Assembly: GCA_018398765.1 (NCBI GenBank)
Contig: JAHBMJ010000569.1
Coordinates: 1 to 44,859 of the forward strand
Direction: 5' to 3'
Length of the DNA: 44,859 bases
DNA from: Chromera velia
Lineage: Eukaryota; Sar; Chromeraceae
A program made the position numbers and the translations under genes. Below are positions 21,341-32,685 of the stretch, piece by piece. The first letter of the stretch is position 1; the number at the start of each line of letters is the position of its first letter. The notes under the pieces were generated by a model. It saw nothing but the letters and a program-made list of their open reading frames with translations. It made no database searches and was not told the origin of the DNA.

Positions 21341-23147
21341 CTACTCAGAGGCCCCGCACTCCTTGTAGAAGGAAGCCAGATACTGCATGGAGGCATCGTA
21401 AGCCTTCTGGGCACCCTTTCCGTCTTTCCTCTCGGCGGCGAGCTGCAGGGACATGAGAAAGACATAACTGAATGGGCTCATCGACACAGAAGTTCGTACT
21501 TAGCGACACAAGTCGGATTTGAAGGTGAGCTGCCTCATTGACCGTGCATGACGCGTTTTTCGTCTTCCTTCCTGATTCGTCGCCGTCTCTAGGGGCGGAA
21601 ACGGAACAGACGGGGGGCAACGGAGGAAGGAAGGAAGGAAGGAAGGAAGAAAAGAAGAATACGATTCGTGGCCCCCAAAAAATATCGGTTTCAGGAAGCA
21701 AAACGAATTTTGACTCTACTTCTCTCTGAATGGACCGCCTATCCAGGACTTCCTGCCTGCCTGCCTGCCTGCCTGCATGGGTACAGACTGTTCATTTACT
21801 CATTCATGAACGAAGGAGGGAAGGAAGGACTCACGGAGAGCTCCTCGATCTCCCTGTTGAAGGCCTCCATAGTCTTCTGTGCCTTGGGGTTTGCAGAGGC
21901 GTCGGCAAGGAAGGTCATGGCTTCTCTCAAAGATCCGGCCTGAGAGGAAGAACATATAAAGGATGCGTTTGCAGTCACATTGCACACACATTACACACGA
22001 TAGGTACAGTACAGGAAAGCTTGCTGCTTTAAAATTCCAACAAACGTAGATAGATACAAATCGTGTGTCTCAAACATACTGCATAAACACACATCGATGC
22101 CCGCCTGGTGTTTGTACGGAGGGGGGACCAGTCGGAAGCTGGGAAGGAAGGAAGGAAGGAAGGAAGGAAGGGAGGAAGGAAGGAAGGAAGGAAGGAAGGA
22201 AGGGAAGGAAGGAAGGAAGGAAAGGAAGGAAGGGAAGGAAGGAAAGAGGGAACGAACGAAGCAAGAAAGGAAGGCATGTCCCACAAGGAAGGAATACCTG
22301 GAAAGCCATGAGAATCTCTCGAAGGACGCGTGTACGACAAAGTCTTGCACACACAAACTAACATATTAACAAATGCAAAAACGATAAAAGAAAGCAGTAG
22401 GAACCCGAATGCCGCTTTGTCTGGGCCTGCTGTCACGAATGGAAGCCGGGAGGACATACCTGGTTGTGCAGCTCCTGCTCAACCTTGTACCACTTCTTCT
22501 CAGCGATGTGGTCCTTGCACTTTGCGATTCTCTGTGCAACCACGTTCACTTTCTGAACGTATTGGTCGAGGACTGACTGGCTGGAGGGATCAAAAATTGC
22601 ATCCTGTCCATCGGCATAGGGAGAGAGAGGAGAGTAAAGGGTCTGTCCCTCAGACTCATCAGGTACAGAGAGGATTCTGAACAGAAGCTTTCCCTTAGGA
22701 TCTGCCAGTGCGTCCTTTGTGGACCCCAGAAGAGCTGCGGCACCCAAAGCCTGAGCTGCGGATGTCAAAAATTGTCTGCGCGACGACACCCCCTCGTCAG
22801 CAGACATCCGCAGGTCCGACCTGCTACCTCGCAGAGACCCTGCACCTGCATATTGTACAATACATGAGGGGTAAAAGTCAGTTTCTCGCGCAAACGTGTG
22901 AAAGACATCCAGCTCTCAGTTTCCAGAAGACAGGAGACGGGATGGTGATGGTGTGAAAAAGAGAGGAGAATCAGCGAGAAAGAACGAACGATAAACCTTC
23001 ATCTCTGGTGCACACAAGCTTTTCCTATGGGCAAAAGGGACTCTGGTTGCCTAATAACAAAAAGCCGCTTGACTTACCGGACAGAACAAATCCAGAAGTG
23101 GTGGTGGCGGCCAGAGCCGCAGACACAAGTCCCATGCAGAACTTCAT
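21341..23147 (-). CDS. PsbQ-like photosystem II lumenal protein, plastid-targeted
   Basis: Exons are 23147-23078, 22845-22460, 22315-22298, 21939-21835 and 21442-21341. All phases match, giving 226 residues. It begins with an ER signal peptide (MKFCMGLVSAALAATTTSGF) and a short basic, Ser-rich transit region (about 24-45). A Tat-type lumen signal follows, with twin arginines at 46-47, a hydrophobic core and a cleavage motif ALA at 69-71. The mature chain of about 155 residues is all-helical, as in the four-helix bundle of PsbQ/PsbQ', which stabilises the oxygen-evolving complex. Helices carry W-Y-K-V-E-Q-E-L and A-Y-D-A-S-M-Q-Y-L patterns. Assignment to PsbQ rests on targeting, length and pattern rather than on an invariant motif; another lumenal helical protein is possible. 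The 18 nt third exon (ILMAFQ) keeps frame and continues a helix. It is divergent from the plastid gene at 23878. Confidence 0.7.
22141..22256. repeat. (GGAA)n polypurine array in intron
   Basis: About 115 bp of GGAA and GGGAA units downstream of the 18 nt exon of the PsbQ-like gene. Confidence 0.95.
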
Positions 23148-23877
23148 TTTGTGGGTTTGCGTGTTTGTCCGAAGTTCCGTCCGGTGTGGCAGGAGTGCAG
23201 TGAGAAAGCAGCGAAGGGCTTGCAGTTTTGCAACCAAACTTTTCGTTCAAAGGACAACGTGTATGAACGATTCTCTCAAAAAGTGGAAAGCTTCCAACTG
23301 CTCTCAGTCGATTCTTCATTAATTGCGTCTCGATCCACGATCACCCCTGTCAAATACCCAACCGGAATTCTCTTAGGCCCCGCGCGCCGCACCTTTCGCA
23401 CCCCGGGCGAGTGCTGGAGACCCTAAGAGACCCGGAAATTGTTTTTTTCAAACTTTAACGGAGGAATTGTTCGTTTTTGCATAAGTGGGCCCCTCACCGG
23501 GGTGCAAAAAAGCGCACCCCCTTGAGCACCCCACAATGCTAACTTTACCGTGCGGCCGCCATGCGTCTCACCCCTGACACAAAGCTCGGCAGCCCTGCGG
23601 CCAAAATCAATTTAGACTTTGCGCAACATTGCGCAGCTGGCGAATGGCTGGCGACGTTGAGATCTGACCAAATTCACTTTGCGATCGAGACAGTCGAGAC
23701 AACGGCTGCATGCAATGCATGATGATGTAGCCTTCCGAGCTCTGCTTTCTGTTCCCCTTCTGTCATCTCCAATCAGTATTCTTTCGGGATTGTATGTGTG
23801 TTTGGAAAAGTAAGAAAGAGAACTAGAAGAGGAAGGAGAAGGAGAAGGCGGCCTTGCGTGCATTGTTGAAAGCGGAC
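23148..23877. promoter_or_regulatory. Divergent promoter of two plastid-protein genes
   Basis: A 730 bp spacer between two head-to-head genes for plastid-targeted proteins. Within 135 bp there are four copies of GCACCCC: at 23398-23404, inverted at 23499-23505, at 23514-23520 and at 23526-23532. The inverted pair flanks AAAAAAGC and can fold as a hairpin. No TATA box is evident. Co-regulation is inferred from arrangement only. Confidence 0.4.
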
Positions 23878-25419
23878 ATGGTGCGTGGGGTGTTGGCTTT
23901 GGCCTCTGTGGGCCTGGCATCTGCTTTCGTTGCGCCTCATGGATCTTCACGGCAACCATCCTTGTTGAGGAAGAGGTTCGAAAGGGAATCTTCAACCACA
24001 CCTCACATGAGCTTGCAGGAAATTGCAGATACCACAGCACCCCTTCTTTCCGAGGTGTTTGCTATCGAAGGGGAGGGGACAGGTTTCATTGGAGGTGACT
24101 GGCTTGGACAGGGAACTCCGAATGTTCTTCTCTGCTTTTACCTGGCCTACAAGGCTCTGTGCATTCCCTTTCTGGAGAAGATCTCCAGCTTTTCTGATGA
24201 CATGATCAGAGCATTCGCAGAGGAAGAGGCAGAAACCACAGAGCTCGCTAGGAAGGTGGAGGAGCACAACAGAGAGGTCTGTCTGTCTACATAGACAGCT
24301 TTCGTCAAGTGCATCTTTTCCCTGCACTTTTGCTGTCTGGTCTGTTCTCTAGCGCGTAAGGACATGATGGAGCGCGTATTTTTGTCTCTTCTTTCTCTGT
24401 TTTGCATTCGGAACTAATCCTTGTGCGTTCTGTCTGAGTGTCCAGATCAGAGACGGAGCCACGAAAGCCACCCCACATACAAGTGTTCTTGTTTTTTTCC
24501 TTCCTTCCTTCAACCGTGCATGCGTGCGTGTGCAGATGGAGTATGTGATTCCTCGTTTTGAGAACATCAGAAGGATCGTGAACGGACGGACGGAGAACAT
24601 CATCAAGAGCTACTCTGCAGAGTTCAAGAGAATGCTCTACCAGCAGGCAGATGCAGAGTCAATGAGAATCCTCAGACACGTCGATGAGACGTTGAGAGTG
24701 CGCGATGAGAAGAGGGTTTACGAGGTCAGTCCAGAAAAATGGGGCAACACAGACAAAAAGCCACAGAGGGGAGAGGCATTTCAGAAGATTTTCGAAATAT
24801 TATCTGTCTGGATAGAAGGGAGACGGGGATGCGCGTGCGCACGAATCTCCGTTTGTGCGTGTGGGTACACGTGCGCCTGTCTATATGTGTGTGTGTTCCT
24901 TTGTATGTCGGGTTGTTTCTGGTGGGTGGCTTATCTGTGCCATGTGTTCATGAACTTTGTGCCATGGCATCTTCAGTTTTTTGTGTCTGAAGTCTGTGCA
25001 TGAATCCCTGCGAGTGGGGCGTTTTCACTTTGCTCTGCACAAATTGAGTCCATCCAGACCACCGCCTATTCCTTCCGCCTTTTGTTTGTTGCACTTCTTG
25101 ATTGATTTTTTTGGGGGCACTTCCGCCCTCCCTCTGTCCCACTGAGCTTTCTTACATCCGTCTCTCCTAGAGAAAGAAGAGAGAATGACAATGTGTGCAG
25201 ATGGATGGACTGTCTGGCACATCTCTCCGCACAAGACTCATGCAATCTGCCTTTCCTTTATCTTCATTTTGCTTGCGGTCATCGATCCTCATCCCAGTAC
25301 CCACCCAGGTGGCTTGTCTGTCTCTTTGATTGTTCCTTCGGGTGGGGGGGGGCGGGGGAAGACCGATTCATTTTTTCAATCTTCATCCTCAGCTTTCCCT
25401 GGAGCACTGTGCGTACATC

Positions 25420-25470
<51 letters not shown>

Positions 25471-25956
25471 CGTGCAGTCGCTTCGGGACATTGTTTACGA
25501 GACTCTCGCGCAGAGGAAACAGCTGATGAACCTGCGCATCAAGACGGGGGCCATCGAGCTCGATCCCTTCATGAACAAACTGCAGCCCATGGACATCGGA
25601 ACACCCCAGTGGTCAGTCAGTCAGTCAGTCAGTCAGTCAGTCAAGTCAGTCAGAAAGGAAGGAAGAAAGGTGGAAAGGAAAGGAGGAGGAAAGGAAGGAA
25701 GGCAAGAAGGAACAAAGGAGGGAAGGAAGGAAGGCACATACATGCACAAAAGGTGGGTGTAAAAGGAAGAGAAGTTTTTATTCCTTCTCATTTACGCGCT
25801 CTTCCTTGATTAATTTACGTGTGGTCAGGAAGGAAAACAGGCTCGCTGCTTTCCTGTTGAATCCGTAACCGTGTCAGTGAAGGACTTTTTAGCGTGACGT
25901 CAAAGCAATATAATGCGCGCACTTCTGGATTTTGACTTTTGTGGTCTGAGTTTTTG

Positions 25957-25989
<33 letters not shown>

Positions 25990-26229
25990 TCGAATAATCC
26001 CCTCCCGGCCGTTTGCAGGAACAAGGTGGAGGAGATGTTGAATTTCGAGAAGTCTTTCAACGGGCCGGTGGTGAAGGATGTCGCAAAGGACGATCTTGCC
26101 CTTCGAGTCCTCCATAAATTGGCTGTCGACGCGGGGGCTGTCGATGAAATCAAGGGAGAGGAAATGCTCCTTGCAGCACGCACTGCAAACGCAGCAAGAG
26201 CAGCGGATAAGTATGTCGCGCTCGCATAA
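23878..26229 (+). CDS. Plastid-targeted membrane-anchored helical protein, function unknown
   Basis: Exons are 23878-24276, 24536-24724, 25478-25611 and 26019-26229, with GT-AG borders, matching phases (0, 0, 2) and a TAA stop, for 310 residues. I chose the Met at 23878 over one 8 codons upstream because it begins a clean signal peptide (MVRGVLALASVGLASAF). The following segment is rich in S, R and K (about 22-42), as in bipartite plastid presequences. One hydrophobic segment (about 82-99, NVLLCFYLAYKALCIPFL) is followed by about 130 residues of charged helix (about 100-230) and a C-terminal helical domain ending ARAADKYVALA. One membrane helix plus a long polar helix recalls ATP synthase F0 subunit b or b', but no diagnostic motif is seen and this is only a hypothesis. 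Introns 2 and 3 hold (GT)n, (GTCA)n and (GCCT)n repeats. Confidence 0.75.
25423..25466. repeat. (GT)n microsatellite abutting a splice acceptor
   Basis: An uninterrupted GT run that passes into GCGTGCGTGCAG, the acceptor of the next exon of the plastid gene. Confidence 0.95.
25612..25736. repeat. (GTCA)n beginning at a splice donor, then GGAA-rich tract
   Basis: The donor GTCAGT at 25612 is the first unit of a GTCA array of about eight copies, which is followed by a GGAAGG-type polypurine tract. Confidence 0.9.
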
Positions 26230-27429
26230 TAAGTTCGGGTCATTTCAGGGGGGAGTGGAGGTCTTCCTTCTCTCTCTTGCCCATCGTTTGAATGAAATGA
26301 TTCCTTCATTCATTTGTGGGTGATGAGAAAGGAATGAAGGAGAGAGCATGTGCCTGTGTCTGCGTCTGTCCTTTTCCGCCTCTTTCTTGGTTGGTGCACC
26401 CCCTAGAGTCCTTTTCTGCCATCCGCCTGCCTTGACGATTCCCTCTCTCCGCCTCTTGAGGAGGGAAGTAAGGGGAATACAAAGTCGATCGAGGGGGGCT
26501 GGAGGGGGGGGTGTAGGGACAGATAGGGCAGCAGGTCTCTCTCTGCTGTCTATCTTTTATCTCGGCCGGTCGCCCGGCTGGCTGGCTCCTTTTGAGAGGA
26601 TATCCTCTCCGTAGTGACTGTCTCGATTTGATTTGATTTGATGTGACAAGAACTTTTTTCTTCGTCTTCTTGTTCTGCTTCTGCTTGTTGCCGTTTGTGG
26701 TGATTTTGAATGGTGGCCACCTGAAAGAACCGAAAACGTTTGTCTGGATTGAGATGAGGGAGAACTTGTGTTGAAGGAATGAAAAGCGAAGGGCTCGCAA
26801 CCGACTGAAGAAAACCCTGGGAGGGAGACGGGAGAGGGGANNNNNNNNNNNNNNNNNNNNNNNNNNNNNNNNNNNNNNNNNNNNNNNNNNNNNNNNNNNN
26901 NNNNNNNNNNNNNNNNNNNNNNNNNNNNNNNNNNNNNNNNNNNNNNNNNNNNNNNNNNNNNNNNNNNNNNNNNNNNNNNNNNNNNNNNNNNNNNNNNNNN
27001 NNNNNNNNNNNNNNNNNNNNNNNNNNNNNNNNNNNNNNNNNNNNNNNNNNNNNNNNNNNNNNNNNNNNNNNNNNNNNNNNNNNNNNNNNNNNNNNNNNNN
27101 NNNNNNNNNNNNNNNGGGGGGGGGGGGGGAGGCAGGAACGACTAGCTGCGGATGACGATGTCACCATGTAGGCCGGGGTAATTTTTTGCTGGCAGCCTCT
27201 ATCGCTGCTTCCGTCCGTGTCTCTCCTCCTTCCGGGTGTGGCCGGTTGGGTGTTGTTGGCACGGATTTTGCTTGCAGATTGTGAGGATTGCATGTGGGTC
27301 GAAGCCTGGGAGGGGGGGAGGCGTGCATGGCGGTCATCTGTCGGGATGGTGATGTCACAGGCTGTGGTTTGGACTAGGGTTTGGAACAAGGGGGGTGGGG
27401 GAGGGACGGGGTTTGGCGGGCTGCGGTGA
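26230..27429. other. Intergenic region with 275 N assembly gap
   Basis: This is the 3' flank of the plastid gene. N run at 26841-27115, followed by fifteen G. The minus-strand frame through this stretch is proline-rich, low-complexity and crosses the gap, so it is not called. No gene is recognised. Confidence 0.6.
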
Positions 27430-27886
27430 TCAGAACTTAGGAAAACCATACATGTAAAGTCTCAACTTCAACTCTTAAGTAAAATATAGTAAAATCTAGA
27501 GTAAAATCAATTAAGAGATTAAAGAGAAAAGGTTTAAAAAGTGATCCGTAGTATTCCGTACATAGAAAACATAAACCATTTATATACAGCAGATGATTAT
27601 TTTAGTTTTTATTAGTCTAGCTATTCAAGTTATAGCTATAGGTTCTTAGTTGATTGATTGATTGATATGTTCCGCCCTATAGGGCCTTCCCGCTATGTCT
27701 ATCTGTCGCCAGAGCTAGCAGGGCGGGGCGTTCCCCAGCCTAAGCTGAGGTATCAGAAGTTAATTTCTGGGTTGATGGTTTGTTTGTCTGCTTACTCGTT
27801 TGTTTCTCTACCTAGCTGGCAGTACCCTATAGGTAGTACCTGCTTTTTGTATTACACTGTGCTGTTAGGAGTAACTACCGGCCAGA

Positions 27887-28599
27887 GTTGTTAAGTCCCG
27901 ACAAACCTAAGTACCGAAATCCGATACCGACCCCCCGATCCAAAATTTTTCGGTACTTTTGGTACCTTTTCAGTACTTTCGGTACCGGCTTTTTTACATA
28001 TTCTAAACAGGTTTTTAGAACTCTTTACAGACTGTTTATACGCCGTTAGGACACTGGAATGCTCAAAGATGACTAGCATAAACTTTTGATGTCTAATTTG
28101 AAGCGTGAGGGGGGGGTGCGCGCCTGCATGGGCCACGGTGTGCGGGCCCTGGGCCACGCATTATATGTGTCTCGCGTATCCTCACATGGATGCAGAACTG
28201 CCATCTGAAGCATCACCGTCTCCTTACATAAATTTTAGGGCTGTACACGTGCACCGCCACAAAAAAAATAAGAGTGCTGGTCTGAGTCTCTTTTCATGTT
28301 GTTCCTATCCTTCAATTGATCTCTCTCCTCCAACAGTGATCAACACTGGTCAGGGAGATTTGTGTGCAAGTCCCAACTTTCGTTTAAATTCCGTTTGGAA
28401 AAATCTGAAAGCTACCTCTTTGTTTGGACTTTCTTTTTTTTTCTTCCTCTTTTGTTGTGCAAGAGTTGTGCAAGACCACATGTGATTTTTAAGTTTGAGA
28501 GTCATTAAAATTTAGGTCGGTACCGAAAGATCCGATCCAAAATCCGATACCGACCCCCCCTCTGGTACCGAGGTACCGAAAGTACCAAGACTTAACAAC
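27887..28599. mobile_element. MITE-like element with 11 bp terminal inverted repeats
   Basis: Perfect termini GTTGTTAAGTC (27887-27897) and GACTTAACAAC (28589-28599) bound 713 bp. Both ends carry a direct 19 bp repeat beginning AATCCGATACCGA (27918-27936, 28541-28559) and inverted GGTACCGAAAGTACC-type subterminal repeats. No transposase frame is present inside and no clear target duplication was seen. Confidence 0.55.
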
Positions 28600-29275
28600 A
28601 TTGCTACCAGCCCTTCTCAGAAAGCTTTTCGTTACCATCAAATTGGTAACAAAAATTTGGTAAGTTCAATGGTAACTGGGGGGGTCAGAGGAGACTACCA
28701 CTATCGCAGTAATCTGGCCGTATTTGCCCGTAAATGTGTTAAATCGAGATCTACTATAGGAGAAACGCATCTTTAAAAACTATGTACAAGTACAGTACGA
28801 CGTAAAAAAGATCATTTTTAAACTTTTTTTGTCTAATTTGACTCTATAATATCAAGAAGTTGACTTCAACTTTCACATGTTTGTGAAGATAAGAGAACTT
28901 TACAATAAATCCATCTTTTATACACGATTTTCCCACTAGTTTATCTCGCTTAAAAGAACGATTACCACTGTTTAAGTCTATTTTAGTTATAGAAACAACA
29001 GTAATCAATCTGACTTTGTATAATTAGCATAACCATGAAAAATGATTACCAAGCGGCCTAACGGCCACGGGCCACCTGGGTATTACAGTGGGTAACCAAA
29101 CTAAGTTGGTTAAATTACTCTTAACAGCACACTGCATTTTGTATATCTGGTGTATACATTTTTCTTAGCATTTTTCAGCTTGCTTAATTAGTAGGAAAAC
29201 CCCCCCTCACATTCCAGTCTTTCTCAAAAAACGGATTTGTCAATGTTAGCTGCGCCCTAGGCTGCGCTTATACGC

Positions 29276-29755
29276 TAGTTAGTGACCCAATTTGATTTGA
29301 TAGGATTTGATTTGATTTGAATTGAGCTTCAAGCTCAAATCTGACCAGATTTGAGGTAGATTTGAGGTTGAAGTCTAGAGGTCACTCGATCTCGATAGCA
29401 CTGAAGACGACATGACATAGTCGACACCACTAGCAAATCCTCGAAAGCCCTAGATACAAGAAAATCACTAAAAACTAGACTGTAAAAGCTAAATTAAGAC
29501 TCTCAAAATTAATGAGCTAATGTCAAAGCTAAGAGCTTATATAAGTTTTTATCTTAGAGTCATCCTAGAGAGTCATCTTAATTGACCTCGAAGATTTGAG
29601 GTTAAAGGGTCAGATTTAAAGTAAATTTGATAGGATTTGATAGGCCCGATCATACTAAAGTTTCTCACGCCTAAGATTTGATTTGAGCTTAAACTCTACT
29701 TCAAATTAAATTAAATTAAATCAAATCAAATCAAATCTGGTCACTAACACTAGCC
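29276..29755. mobile_element. MITE-like element with TATACGC target duplication
   Basis: A 480 bp element with inverted ends (left TAGTTAGTGACC, right GGTCACTAACACTAGCC) that continue as ATTTGATTTGAT at the left and ATCAAATCAAAT at the right. It is flanked on both sides by the identical heptamer TATACGC (29269-29275 and 29756-29762). It is non-coding and internally rich in GATTTGA units. A non-autonomous DNA transposon is the simplest reading. Confidence 0.6.
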
Positions 29756-30229
29756 TATACGCCGCGGTTGCTTCAAGACTGTCTGCGCCTTCAACACCAA
29801 AATTGTGACTAAATTTCAAATACATGCATGTATGTTATTTCAGCTGGCATTATAAGTTTATACCGGAGTATCAAGGAGATTGTGGGAAAGGAGAAAAACA
29901 ACCTCTGGGAAAAAGGAAACAAAAAAGATAAACGACTGCCAAAACCAGTGCCAAAAGGGCCTTTTAAGGGAAAAGGCTTGCTCAATAATGTCTCTAGCTA
30001 GGTCTCTGGTTGTCTGCTAGCTAGTCTGCCAGCCTGTTTGTTTATTTGCTTGCATTACTAGTAGCTTGCATGCCTTAATGTTAGTTGGACCACTGACAGG
30101 CTTGCTTGATGCTTGCTTGTTATTGTCTAAACCCAGATGACCATCATGACCAACTTTAAAACACGATTGTGAACGTTCATACAAAAAATGAAAAAAAAAA
30201 AACTATATATGGTTTAGGTCCTTCAGGTT

Positions 30230-30432
30230 TTTGCCTAAATTTATTTATGTATTTTTTTTGTATGTATAGCGCCATGAGTATATCATACCGTATATGGGGA
30301 GCCTATAGTTCATCACCAGCCTACTAGTAGTCACCGGCGCGGATCACCGGGATTCACCCCCGTGTCCGGCCTCCCCTGTCTAACTCGTTACACCACTAGC
30401 TCCAACGCGCATGCTGCTCGTGAGCTCACCAA
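30230..30432 (-). repeat. Possible tRNA-derived SINE
   Basis: Read on the minus strand, an A-box-like stretch (TAGTGGTGTAACGAGTTAG, about 30399-30380) precedes a B-box-like GGGTGAATCCC (about 30350). An A-rich tail with ACATAAATAAATTTA units follows near 30260-30235. The match to the B box is imperfect, and no second copy is available in the window for comparison. Confidence 0.3.
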
Positions 30433-31150
30433 GCGAGCACTTCAGGGGATCTCGCGCTTAGCCTTATCTCTAGAGTTGAGTGATTGATGATCTCTTGCAT
30501 GAACATGGGCTGCTGGGAGTACAGCTCCACTCTAGCAAAGCCAACTTCATTCATTCATTCATTACCCCCTTACAAACTTTTAATACAAAGCTTTAACCTA
30601 AGTTTTAACAAACTTACTAACTCAATTAATTAATTAAATCAATGAAACTTCTGTGAAAAAAAAAACACTGCATAACGTCTAACAAGACCAGTATACCTAT
30701 CACTTAACTAATTTAGATACTACTATTGATAATCAAGTAACTCACCGTGACTATAATATAGCTCTATACTTTTATCACATATTTTACAACCAAGTTAACA
30801 ACCTAGTTCACGACATGATTATTCAATTAATTATCACTTCATGCAGACTTAGTCACTAGTGACTAGTAGTAATTAATCTTCTATACTGTACAAAACTCAG
30901 GCATGTTAAAAAACGACGTCCGAGTCGTTTGGGAAGAAAGGTACCAAGGCCGCGCCATAAGACGAGAACTTTGTTGAGAAGAGCTGATTCATGAACGATC
31001 TGGCAATAAGAAAAGAATAAATGAATCATGGGAGCGCCCAACGGCGCCCAAACTCAAGCTGCATGCAGGCTTCCCCGGCTCCAAACCACTCAATGCATTC
31101 AGCACAAAAACTTAAATAAATCGGCTGCGCGGGAGGTGAATACAAGTTAA

Positions 31151-31255
31151 TCATTGTTTGCTTCGTCGAGCATCATCGACCGAGAGAAGGAACGACAAAA
31201 ATTGAAGGAGCAGGAATTTAAGGCCGAAGAAGCTGAGCCCGGGAGGGAGGCATGA
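31151..31255 (+). CDS. Possible exon fragment, charged helix
   Basis: A short open stretch ending in TGA encodes IIDREKERQKLKEQEFKAEE and a few more residues, a coiled-coil-like composition uncommon by chance. No start codon or convincing partner exon was found. It may be a terminal exon of an unrecognised plus-strand gene, or noise. Confidence 0.2.
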   Translation, partial: SLFASSSIIDREKERQKLKEQEFKAEEAEPGREA

Positions 31256-32610
31256 AAGAGGCATTTCGCAGTACCCCCGTGAGGCCCGGTGGAAAGGCAG
31301 AGAGACACAATTAAGGGGCAGTCTTGCTCCAGAATGTTGTGAAGGAGGAATTGCGGAGAAGGCTCAAAAAGGGAAAAGAAAAGATCGACAATGCACTTTC
31401 TTTTTCTTGCCGATAGCGGCTGGGAGGCTCAAGACCTGCAGGCGATTCGGAAAAAATCAAACGGTGCGACGCAAAAAGAAAACGAACATCTCTATGCACC
31501 CGCCCGTCTCTGAAAAAAAAATGTCTGCACCAATCCTTTTTAAACACAAACAAACAGAGGGAGATCCAGCAACAAAGAAACTCGATCAAAGATAAAAACA
31601 CCTCTTCGCATTTCGCGAGACGCACAGCCAAAAGAAATGAAAATCAACGGACACACAAAAATTAAAGAGATGCCGATCGCTTTGGGTCTCTCTCACAGAA
31701 GACCTTTGGGATTCGACCGGCTCCTTTTCGGTTTTTCTTCATCAAAATTTCTTTTGTCTTTAATTAATTGTGACAACAGAGGAGGCAGTGCATCAAAAGA
31801 AGACGAGAATCTGATGAGTTTAAGGGAAGGATAGCTGTGCCTCAATCGATCGGACAACCACTCAAAGATTGAGTCACCCATTGTCAGCCAGCATGTAGGC
31901 AGGTGAATACCTGCATGACCCATTTCTCATTCCATCACTCTCTTTCAATAGACTTTCATTCTCTGCTTTCTTTTTCTGGAGTCTCGCCGAGCAGGAGAAG
32001 GAGTACGCGCAAGGTCGACCAAAAAGAATAAGAACGGGTAGACGTATGCTCATATGAAGATGATGAGGCAACCGTTTCACCAAAGCACTGTCTTCTGCTC
32101 TGATGAAAATGCTCTTAGGGGGCGCAGTCGACGGCCACTCGCGGCCAATGAGGATAAAGCAGACTGAGGGATACTGACACGGACACACACAGGCACACAA
32201 ACAGGCACACAGAGAGATCACAACAGTCAATCACCGCAACGAGCCAGCATCGAAGTCCGGTCTCATTCGGCAAGCTGTTGAGCACCCCTCTTCACACCGC
32301 ACGCAAACAGGCACACACACCCACACACCGTGACGTAACGAAAGCACTCTCACAGAGTGGCATGTACCATAAGACTGCATCAGTCCCTCATTTCGCTGAG
32401 CTTCTTTCAAGAGCACTCACGGTGCCAGCAGAGAGGAGACCACGGCACTGTCTCTTGGTTTCTCCACTTTTTTGCAATCAGCGCCTTCCCCTTCTTTCTC
32501 TCTATGGTTATTTGGTCGTAATGCACCAATCACCAAACCGACATCTAACCCTCACTTTCTTCCCGGCACCTCTTGCGCTGTTCCTCCTTATTTCCCGCTG
32601 TGTTTTTCAG

Positions 32611-32685
32611 ATCGTGGATGGTACGTCAACACCTGAGTGGATGGTACAAGCAATGAATCGGATCATGGCTCAATCTGTCGATTGA
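32611..32685 (+). CDS. Possible terminal exon
   Basis: Preceded by a good acceptor (pyrimidine tract, GTTTTTCAG), 24 codons (starting IVDGTSTPEWMVQAMNRIMA) run to a TGA. Upstream exons could not be identified with confidence, so the gene, if real, is undefined. Confidence 0.25.
   Translation: MVDGTSTPEWMVQAMNRIMAQSVD

Larger units (their letters stand above)
27430..31110. other. AT-rich, repeat-element-bearing block without genes
   Basis: About 3.7 kb whose composition changes abruptly at the left edge, from a G-rich stretch to AT-rich sequence. Stops are dense in all frames and the GGAA/GTCA microsatellites of the gene regions are missing. It contains two inverted-repeat elements and a possible SINE, listed separately. 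It looks like intergenic DNA built from decayed non-autonomous elements. Confidence 0.6.

Noticed and set aside
26550-27449. 299-residue minus-strand frame
   Set aside because: It spans 275 N of undetermined sequence and is proline/serine-rich low complexity on both sides.
28105-28485. 126-residue plus-strand frame inside the 27887-28599 element
   Set aside because: It has no transposase-like features and lies within a non-autonomous inverted-repeat element.
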